In this document: piece by piece, positions 54,801-64,000 of the stretch
Layout: every line of letters begins with the position of its first letter
Position numbering within the stretch: position 1 is the first letter of the stretch
Assembly (NCBI RefSeq): GCF_000247815.1
Contig: NC_021674.1
Location: 76,558,059 to 76,622,058 of the forward strand
DNA length: 64,000 bases
From: Ficedula albicollis
Taxonomy: Eukaryota > Chordata > Aves > Passeriformes > Muscicapidae
Direction of reading: 5' to 3'
Program-made: the position numbers and the translations under genes
The notes under the pieces: generated by a model
Told to the model about the DNA's origin: nothing
What the model saw: the letters and a program-made list of their open reading frames with translations, nothing else
Databases searched by the model: none

Positions 54801-57800
54801 GTATCTGTATTTTACCAAAAACTAACATTAATGATCAATTCACCTTGATAATTTTATAAATCCCCTTGGTATTTTGGTACCCAGTTTGTTTTATTGGCTT
54901 GAGATTTGTCCTTGTACCTTATGGAAATAGATGAAATGTAGGCTCTCCAATCTGAAGAAGCCTTTATGAATTTTCTGTGTCTAGCAGTATGGATAGGTAC
55001 ATAGTTACGATCATTAGGTCAACAGACTCTGAGCTCACATAAAACAGATATATTTAGATTGTCCTTGATTTAATTATGTACAAACTAGAACACAGTATTC
55101 AGAAATAAATGACCAGTCCAATCTAAAACTAAAGTTTGTTATTCTTTAAAATGGTGTACAGACACTGCCCTGTAATAACAATGTTCCTTGACAGAAGAAA
55201 TTAGTGATGACTTCATTTCATCTATCAGGAGAAAGAAATCACTGTTTTCCATAATCTTAGTCTCACAAAATTCTTCTTGAATCACTGTCAGCCCCACTTT
55301 GAGGGGACATTTCCTCTCTCATGCAGACACTGTCACCATTTCCCAGTGCTGTTGTAAACCACAAGAAACAGTGCTGCCAATGCACTTGAAAAAATAGATG
55401 CCCACAGAACTAGCCAGGTACAATTGCCAACTGTGATTCTGGTTCATATCATGTATCTATCATCCTTGAGAAAGAAAATTAATTATTCTTGGCTCAACCC
55501 CACTAATTGCATTCTTGGGAGGTGAAAAGCAAGATTTAGTTTGTGAGCTTTTGAGGCTTTTTTGTTTGGTTGTTTGTTTTTTTTTTAAAGAAGCTGTGCA
55601 GAAGCTGTCTAACCCACAATTGATGACAACTCTCCATAATTAGAGCTCCAATTTGCCCATGAAATAAACCAAAAGCAAAACAATACAGCAAAGTTGATGG
55701 TAACCCTCCATTAAATTCCTGATGTACAAGAAACTATTATTTAATTTGTTCTCCCAGAATTGTGACCTCAAAAACTTCACCTGAAGAAATTACTGAAGTG
55801 AGGAATCTATGTCAAAAACATGGCTAATGTCTAAGAGTCCTGGGAGATTTAAAGTTTGTGCAAAGCTGTCAGCAAGAAGGCATTCAGGCAATAAAGGGGA
55901 AAAAAAAGAAACAAAAAAACAAACAAACCCCATGCAAATCTTCAGATTTGAAGTCAGGATAAGTCTGCAGCCTTTAACTCAAAGATATTATTAGAAATTT
56001 TCTTAAAATTTTGAAGGAACTTTCTCTACTGTCTCCATTGTAAACACACCACTCTAAAAACAAGGCGATATTTCAGGAAGGTGAAAAAGGATATATAAAT
56101 TTAAAAACTAAATTACTGTTAGATTTTGACCCTGGCTGGGGGCTGTGCTTAGCATATCTATAAAAAGGGTGACCTAAAAATGAAGCAGACCATTCTGAGG
56201 GACAGCAGCTCTATGTTGACATCATATGGAGAAAACACAAGGCAGGTGAAAATACCAATTGACAGGTCTAAAGAACAGGTGTAAATAATGTATTTTCCAG
56301 TCAGTTTTAAGGGAATCTCTGTCTAAATCTTTATCATATAAAATTCATCAAATTTTATGATTGTAATCTTGTGTGAAGGTCTTAGTTGACTAACAACACC
56401 TACAAATGGCTGGGAATTTTAAACAGATATTCTCAGAATAATGCTCATAAAGTAGGTTCCATATGGACTTTGATTCTGGACACTCCTGAATCCCGAGGAA
56501 GAGTAGATTGTAATTTTATAACATATCTGTAGTAAAAAAACCACTGCTCATCTTCACTGTTCTGGAAAGATGGAAAACATATTATTGATAATTAATTGCA
56601 AATCTGCTTCTATTTTGAGGAGGTGGAGGAAAGCAGCATCCTCATTAGCTTCCTGCCAGCTCAGCCATCAAGGAAAGCAGAGCTCCTCCTGTCGCTTTTG
56701 TCCCACCTACAGATAGGAGGTGATATGTGTGGAACAGTTCTCAAAATTGTGGATTCAAAGGACAGGTTTGAACAAGACCAAGCAGTGAATGACTGCAGGA
56801 AACAGGCCTAGGCTGTGTAATATGAATGGCAATCCTCTAATTCCCTGTTAAATGCCTGAAAAATCTGACTCAAGTTTTGTGAAGTTTCTCTTGTAGCTTT
56901 GTCTGTAGCCTTTCTACTTCTGCCAGACAGCAGAAGCAATTAGTACTGTTTCCCCTCCATTTTTTTTGTTAAGAGACTGCAAACCCTTTACCAAGAAAAT
57001 TCAAAGATATGTGTTTACTTGAAAGATTTTGTAAAGCTCTAGAAATTACTTTTATTATTGCCTTATTACTTAAAGGCATGTGACTTGAATATTATCTGAG
57101 ATTGACCAGGACACTATGGCACATCCTTGTAGATTGCTTCAGCACTTACATTTTCATGCTTTTTGTCATACTGGTTTGACACAGGTGTGTCAGGGGCTTA
57201 ATTTGAGTAGCAGCCTCTAAATATTGCAGACCAGGACACCTGCTCGATAACCCAGGCAAATATTAAAAGAAAAATTGACCCTAAATATTCCACGACACTT
57301 AAAATTCTCTACCTAGTTTATCAAGAAGTACAAAGGAGGAAGAAAATCTATTAAAATTAAAAATGCAGGGTTTTCCCTTTAATTTTTATGTTCCTGCTAT
57401 TTGATAATACATTATACATATTTCTCATAATGAGCACCTTTGTGAAGAGGCCAAATTCTCCCTCAAGAAGCTGCAATCAGTCTTGAATAGGGCATTGCAA
57501 TGAAATTGTCTTCATGTATGCAAGCTCTGCCCTTTTTAGTCTTTCACTTGGAGAACCAGAAGTTTTCATACATCATGGATTTGTGACTTCATATTGATTC
57601 TCTTGCTGCTTTTCAGATCTTTTGTTTGTGTGGTTTTGTTCTTGTTTTTCCTGCAACCACTTCCTCGTATTTCTACATCATTCCCTATAATAATAATTTT
57701 TCTCAAAGCATTCAATAAACTAATGATTGTGCAATTCTCTGCTCATTTCCCCCCTGCTCTTAATCAGGAAATTCATGTTGTATGAAACTACAATAAATTA

Positions 57801-58024
57801 TATATATTTATACAAATCTGCCTGTGTAAAAAATATGGACAGATCTCAGTATTGACACAAGATGAAGAATACATTAAAATTGGGCTGTAAGTAATTTGTA
57901 TTTGCACAGTGTATTAGTCCTACATGGGCTGTGCTTGCAATAACAACAAAGTACAGTGTGTGTTTAAACTCTGGTTTTCTAAAAGCAAAGCAACTCAAAT
58001 AGTCAATGAACTTTTAAAATAACA
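51896..58024. other. Anonymous non-coding DNA
   Basis: No gene is recognised. A 116-codon frame at 52951-53301 (plus) has no family resemblance that I can see. Simple features are an ATT-rich run near 52270-52292, a T/G-rich run near 55557-55586 and an A-rich run near 55900-55926. A cluster of CTTTTGA-type short repeats (51868-51912) borders the end of the CR1. Confidence 0.5.
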
Positions 58025-58596
58025 ATCACATCCAGTCCTGATGTCCCCAACATATGAAAGATGTGGAGCTACTGCACTGAGTACAGAGGAGGGCGACAAC
58101 AATGATCAAGGCTAGAGCACTTCTCCTATGGAGACTGGCTGAGAGAGCTGGGGCTGTTCATCCTGGAGAAGAGAAGGTGCCAGGGAGAACTTAGGGAAAT
58201 CTTCCAGTACTCAAAGGAGTTTTACAGGAAAGCTGGAGAGGGACTGTTAACAAGGGCATGTAGTTATAGGTTAAGGCTATAGGTGTCCTTCAAATTGAAC
58301 TGGATTGAAACTGAAAGATAGCAGGTGTGGATTAGATATTAGGAATTCTTTTCTGTGAGGTGGTGAGGCACTGGAACAGGTTACCCAGAGAAGTTGCGGA
58401 TGTCCCATCCCTGAAAGTGTTCAAGGCCAGGTTGGATGGGACTTTGAGTAATCTGATCCAGTGCAAGGTGTCCCTGCCACAGCAGAGGGATTGGAACTAG
58501 ATGATCTTTAAAGTCCTTTACAACTAAAGCCATTCTGTGATTCTGTGCTTTTATGATTCCATCATTCTGATTCTATGACTCCATGATTCTATGAAA
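58025..58596 (+). mobile_element. CR1 LINE 3' end, best preserved copy
   Basis: A continuous match to the CR1 3' end: GTACAGAGGAGGGCGACAAC, GGCTGAGAGAGCTGGGGCTG, CATCCTGGAGAAGAGAAGGT, GGAAAGCTGGAGAGGGACTG, GAGGCACTGGAACAGGTTAC and GGAACTAGATGATCTTTAAA. It ends in several ATTCTGTG/ATTCTATG units (58535-58596). About 570 bp remains, covering the last codons of ORF2 and the 3' UTR. It is the least diverged CR1 tail in the window but lacks coding capacity. Confidence 0.93.
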
Positions 58597-58639
58597 TGTG
58601 GTCTTGGAAACAACTATAGACATTCTTAGTTCTACATAC

Positions 58640-59180
58640 AGGTAGAGTTTAATGTTGTCATTGGCTTTACAGCCTTATTCAGGAGAAGCTGAAGAGTATG
58701 ATACTTCTTTAGTACGCACTCTACTTTCCTATGGAAACACTGAGGGAATGATTCTGAGATGCCACAAAACACAGGAACACTTCAGCACTTTATGGCAGCC
58801 TCAGCAGTCTTTGTTTCTACTCTTTGCTGGGACCCTGAGAGCACCAACAGGCTCTGCAGTGTCTCTGCCCTTCCTGGAGCTCTGGCTGTGGGTGCTCAGA
58901 CCAGCTCTGAGATGATGTGTGAGCAAGAGCAGTGGGAAGCCAAGGTCTCTACACTGACGAGCTGTGCTGCAGTTGGAGCCTGTGCCTTCAGCTGCACTGA
59001 GGACAAACCAAGGACTGTGCCTGGCCATGGACCTTGCTGATGCTTCATTTCTTGTCTTGGCCTTGGAGGTGCTTCAGCTGCAGCAGCTGAACAGGAGCAG
59101 GGCTGTGCAGGACCCAGTTCTCCAGGGGTTGTCTGACCCACCGGGCACTCCCAGCATTTGGCCCCTCAGGTATGTATGAT
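58640..59180. other. GC-richer island, unclassified
   Basis: Roughly 540 bases are clearly richer in G and C than the flanks, with CAGC/GCTG-rich motifs (for example CTTCAGCTGCAGCAGCTGAA). Overlapping open frames of 70-93 codons exist on both strands in different frames, typical of GC-rich non-coding DNA. It directly follows the CR1 copy and could be a fragment of an LTR or another repeat, or a non-coding RNA exon. I do not recognise it. Confidence 0.3.
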
Positions 59181-61473
59181 GGTACCACCTCTTTTGTTCA
59201 ATTAAAAGCAAATATATTTACAAGGTCTTTACTCCCTGGAATATATATCTTCTATATTTTAAAATACAGTAAATAAACACACATCTTTCTTATTTGAGGC
59301 TTATAAGGTGAAGCAATTTTCCCATTATGACAGGAGAATGAAAATAAGCAATATATAAACTCCTCAAGGACAACATTTAATTATACTGCATATTAAAGAG
59401 GACACTCAATGCTGCTGCATGATAGATGGCAAAGCTGAATAAGCTCATATTAACTCTTATCTCCTACACAAATTTAGTGCAATGATTAGCAAAGCCTATT
59501 GTGCTGCTGGAAAAGACAGCAAACAAAATAATCTTGGATTTATAAATTAGGTGGCACGAATTTTCAAAACAATAGCTCATTGTTACAGCAACTGAAAGAT
59601 GTATTTGCTTAGCAATTATGACTTAACCAAACAGTGAACAGTAGGTTCTAAAATAAATGCATATATACAGTAACTTGACAAACAGAAAATGGCCAGGGAA
59701 CAGAAACTGTAAGAACTATGCTCAATTTAGTCAGAGTCTCACGATTTAAATGTTAGATAAGAACCTGTCACACCTGCTTTCACATAACCTATTGGTCATT
59801 AGGTTTGTGGGTTCACAGGCAGTACAAGTAAGCAAGGAGGAAGAATTCAGTCCAGAAATAATTTGGAGTTTAGCTTTTCCAAGAGCACTCCTGAGCCATA
59901 TGTAAGATATTCCAGGGGATATAGTATGAGCCACTGTTTACTCAATTACTGAATTTCAATTGAATCAATTATCTAGGAATTGCCTTCTTCTGAACATGTT
60001 TTTAGACAGAAAATAAAATCATTCGTTTTCAGATCACCCAAATGTAGAGACAAAAAAGGGATTGATGGTAGTCTCACTAGACTCAACTGAAAATTCACTT
60101 CTGCATATCTTACTTCTTATTTTAAACAGTTGGTATGTACAATGGAGCTTCAGAGGTATTCAAAGATACACACTGACTTGAAGGCTCTGTTCTGACAACA
60201 TATGTTTTCATTAAGATATATTTAATGAACTTTTCACTACATTTGATTGTTCAAACTACTTGATCAAATACTTTACTGCATATAATTTCTGCCAGATGTT
60301 TAAAAATTAAGACCCTAACTTCTTGGGAAAATATTGCAGATTGTGAATCCTACTGTTAGTTGGTGTGATTATATTTCCTTTCACAGGTTTTGCAAATTGA
60401 TACAGAAATCAGATAAAAAAGAGATGCAGGCAGTGGCTTAAAAGCAGCCCTTCAGCTATTTGGACGATGGCTGCTGCAGAAGAACTGATAGAGGATAGAC
60501 GAGAGCAGTTATTGAAAGTGTGCTTTGTTTCCTTCCTAAGCTACTCATTTTTATTATGGTATTCTTTTTTTTTTTAGTCTAAAAAAATACATATTGAATA
60601 TTTTTAATGAAACATCTGTGGATTTTTTTGGCACTCCCTGCAAGAAGGGGCATCTTTCCCTTTTGCTGATGAGAAGACATTAGATTCTGCATAATTTGAT
60701 TTATATAAGAATCTCTGTGAAGTTGTAGCATTTTAGGAGGCTATGACAGAGACACAAAGACCTATTCATTGTATGTCACATGTAAAAAAGTGATTGCATA
60801 AATATTCATTACTTTGTGTTTTTTTACGTAAGAGGAAAAATTCCATCTGTCTCCCTTGCCACAGTTTACTTTCCCTTTTTTATATTCTCTATTTTAAACG
60901 AATAGTGAAAGCAACATGCCAACAGTATAACACTGCATAGATTGAAATGAAACTATGCTGCATAAACTAAACAAATGTACAAGAGAGTGCTTAGAAATAG
61001 AAAAGCACTGCTGTTCTTTCCTCCCTCCAGCAATTCATGCTGACATGGTAACATCAGCTGAATCCAAGTGCAGGATTTTATGCAGGCTCCTTGGAGCACA
61101 CTGTTTTTCAATTTCTGAAATGTACAAAAGTCTGACATGAGTGTCCCCTGTGTTTCCTGGTAGCTATATTCCTACAGAGAAAATGAGGATTTTATACAAA
61201 GTTTAATACAGAGTCCAGAGAACTGCTGTGTGGCTGTGCTATAATTAGAGGAAGGGTTCACTAAAAATTAATACATGCAACAGCAGCCCTGAAGCACTAG
61301 ACAGTTTGAAGGCCTTCTAAGAATGAACTCTGACTCAGCATAAAGGTAGCACTAGTAATCCCCACAGTGTCAAAACAATCACAGACAAAATGCACTTTAT
61401 GTTATTGAAAAAGCACTGAAAAATCCAGCTGTTCCATGTATCTTCCTAGGCTGCCTCAGGACAACAACCAGGG
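59181..61473. other. Anonymous non-coding DNA
   Basis: AT-rich sequence with no recognised gene or transposon. A T run of about 12 lies near 60567-60578. Confidence 0.5.
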
Positions 61474-61491
61474 AAAAAAAAAAAAAAAAAA
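61474..61491. repeat. A18 homopolymer
   Basis: An A run followed by CCAAAAAAC, lying 10 bases before the start of the 497-bp tandem duplication. Confidence 0.9.
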
Positions 61492-61501
61492 CCAAAAAAC
61501 T

Positions 61502-62495
61502 ACAAACCGCACATCACTCCATTTAGTTGGATTTGGGTGAAGATTGGTGCCTAATGCCAAAATGACTTTCTTTCCAACTCTGCTTTACACCTGTAATAAT
61601 TTAAAAGGCCACTGAACTTTTATTAATTTATCTTTAAAGTTCAATTCCCTGATCAAAGCCACTTCCTTGGCTTGATCAGATTGTCTGTAACATTTACCCT
61701 TCATGTTGTCTTTGACAAAATAACCAGTTAGAGAAGCAAGTTAGAGAAGCAAGGACCAGTAAATGGCATGGTTAAGATGCTCCCTTGTAAAGGTTATTCC
61801 TCTCCTTCTCTTAAGTCATTGAATCTTGATGCCCTTTTTCACCATGATATTACATTAAGAGGGAAATTAGAAAGTATCCTTCATTAATTTCAATAACACA
61901 TAGCACAACACTAAGAAAGTTTTTCTAGAAAGATGTGTGCTACAGGGCAGAAGATCTGATCCTCCCAATTCTTTGCCAAATGTTTAGTAGGCTCTTTTAC
62001 AAACCACACATCACTCCATTTAGTTGGATTTGGGTGAAGATTGGTGCCTAATGCCAAAATGACTTTCTTTCCAACTCTGCTTTACACCTGTAATAATTTA
62101 AAAGGCCACTGAACTTTTATTAATTTATCTTTAAAGTTCAATTCCCTGATCAAAGCCACTTCCTTGGCTTGATCAGATTGTCTGTAACATTTACCCTTCA
62201 TGTTGTCTTTGACAAAATAACCAGTTAGAGAAGCAAGTTAGAGAAGCAAGGACCAGTAAATGGCATGGTTAAGATGCTCCCTTGTAAAGGTTATTCCTCT
62301 CCTTCTCTTAAGTCATTGAATCTTGATGCCCTTTTTCACCATGATATTACATTAAGAGGGAAATTAGAAAGTATCCTTCATTAATTTCAATAACACATAG
62401 CACAACACTAAGAAAGTTTTTCTAGAAAGATGTGTGCTACAGGGCAGAAGATCTGATCCTCCCAATTCTTTGCCAAATGTTTAGTAGGCTCTTTT
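61502..62495. repeat. 497-bp tandem duplication, nearly identical copies
   Basis: Copy 1 (61502-61998) and copy 2 (61999-62495) are head to tail with a period of 497. The only difference I found by eye is one base near the start (ACCGCAC at 61506 against ACCACAC at 62003), a CpG to CpA change. Each copy contains the internal 13-bp tandem repeat GTTAGAGAAGCAA. The sequence is not a transposon I recognise and has no open frame of note. It is either a very recent tandem duplication or two haplotypes joined by the assembler. Confidence 0.95.
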
Positions 62496-64000
62496 CTGAA
62501 AGGGAGAGCAATTTTCACTCTAAAGTTGCCCTCAAATGAAAGCAGTTGCCATAACCATGTTTTTGAAGCAGGATAGTCCCTTTGCTGTGTCTTAGGAATG
62601 TTCTGAGAGGACTGACCGCTCTTGATAGATCCTTGTTGGACACCAAGTCACTCTAGGCACTGAATTACTTAACTATGCCAAAGTTGTCTTAATCTGGTCA
62701 CATAAAAAAGGGAAAACTCTATGTACCAGAGAGACTAAAATGTTAATAAAATAATATTGATTGAAGACAAAGCTGCCCTTTGAGTGGAGAAAGAAGTTCA
62801 AATTCCAGTTTTGAATCTGGTGCTTACCTTTGATATAAAAGCATACATTCTGTTTCTGGATTTTTATTCAAAACCCCTGTCCATATGACAAATTTCAGGG
62901 GTGAAGACCCTGCATCCACAATGACATGAAGAAACCAGGCTCCATCTCCAGCTCTGATCCAAACCCAGGAAAATCTCTTCTGCCTTTTTATGCCTCTGAC
63001 ATAAATTAGGAAAATAAACAAACAGAAGTTCACAGGAGCTGTGGGAACAGCATGATGTCAGTTTGGTGGGATGAGCTTTTCACACCCTCAGTCAATACAG
63101 CTGTCTGAGCTGGCAGCAGCTCTGTGCTACAGCCTCCCTTTCTGCTCTTGATAGACAAGATGATCTGAGCAGTGGCTCAGGACACAAAGCAGCAAGAAAT
63201 GAATCGGCACAAGAAACAGTACAGAAGTTTTTATAAAAATATGAAAGGAAAATAAGATGAACCAGCCATAGTGAGGAGTACTTCTGGTCATGCTTAAGTG
63301 GCTACATATAGCATTGTCCTGAGCACTACCTCTGAGAGCCAAGTGGAAAAGGAGGAAATCACATTGTCATTCTGCCTCCAGGCAAACAGGATTTAGGAAA
63401 TCAGTGAAATTCAAATGCAAGAAAAATCCATTTCATGGTGTCCACTACATGCATCAGAGATTAGGAAGGGCAGAGAGAAAGACAGAAATCAAGACTGACA
63501 CTTTGAAAATGTATTCGGGCCATGCAGGCAGTGTGAGGAGAGCTAAATGTTATCTTTAGCTATGATGGCTGTGCAAGCTTAGCCTGAGCAGTAATTTCCA
63601 AACAGTGATCCTTTGGCTATCCCATCATAACAGACAGACACCTGCACACACACACACACACACACACTTGACAGTGAACAGGAAAATAATTCATAACAGG
63701 GAGGTGAAAGCTGCCAGATCATCCTAAATCCTACAGCTGTTCAAGAAGAGGGGCAAACAGTGAATTTCTGTGACTGGAACAATGATCATGGCCAGCAGTC
63801 CTGACACCTGCATTCTCTCATGTTGCAGTGGGAAAAAAAGATACTGCATTTGAGCAGTGCAACTGGGACAAATGAGAAGAGACATGCTCTAGAGAATGTA
63901 TGCATGTATAGACAAGGTCATCAGAGCACTCCTGCTAATCCTTCCTCAGAGCCTTGCCCCCAACAAAATTGGCTGACCCCATATTTGAAAATGGTGAAAG
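62496..64000. other. Anonymous non-coding DNA (right end)
   Basis: No gene is recognised; the only named element is the CA microsatellite. Confidence 0.5.
63645..63667. repeat. (CA)11 microsatellite
   Basis: Eleven uninterrupted CA units plus a final C, flanked by CCTG and TTGACAG. It is probably length-variable between individuals. Confidence 0.95.

Noticed and set aside
58759..59040. Overlapping 75-93-codon frames on both strands
   Set aside because: Multiple overlapping frames on both strands are typical of GC-richer non-coding DNA where stop codons are rare.

Overview
The window looks like 64 kb of non-coding nuclear DNA from a bird, most likely a songbird. It is AT-rich and CpG-poor. 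It carries truncated CR1 LINE copies that end in the ATTCTRTG-type 3' repeat, a tRNA-Ile-headed SINE with a CR1-like tail of the kind described in songbirds (TguSINE1-like), and endogenous-retrovirus LTRs with avian features. I found no protein-coding exon, tRNA gene, rRNA gene, CRISPR array or operon that I can support. Open reading frames are short (almost all under 120 codons), compositionally ordinary and match no family I recognise. The few longer ones fall in a poly-G/N assembly artefact, in CR1 sequence or in anonymous DNA. The window is therefore intergenic or deep intronic.

Layout: 1-9383 is anonymous AT-rich DNA with a 20-A run, a 35-T run next to a perfect 12-bp-arm hairpin, and a 32-bp direct repeat. 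A solo ERVL-type LTR lies at 9384-9995. Anonymous DNA follows, with a G/T-rich tract and a local GC-rich patch at 15.5-15.96 kb. An antisense LTR with polypurine tract and a short stub of internal sequence occupies 19738-20440. Small CR1 remnants lie near 21.95 kb and 26.97-27.10 kb. At 29223-29606 there is a 317-base G homopolymer, six T and a 61-base N gap.

From 30 to 40 kb there are several short, well-preserved direct duplications (80, 62, 46, then 88 and 66 bp). The last pair sits at the broken 5' edge of a CR1 copy ending near 40316. More CR1 copies lie at 38.19, 42.55, 46.96 (antisense), 50.5 and 58.0 kb. The copy at 50.5-51.9 kb is unusual because it keeps the 5' part of the element: remains of the ORF1 esterase domain and of the ORF2 endonuclease, split by the SINE. 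A GC-richer unclassified island follows at 58.7-59.2 kb, and a nearly perfect 497-bp tandem duplication at 61502-62495. The right end contains a (CA)11 microsatellite.

No genes work together here. What the window records is retrotransposon insertion, nesting and decay, and repeated small-scale local duplication of otherwise unique sequence. I did not find an undescribed functional system. The best leads are the structural oddities listed in the findings.
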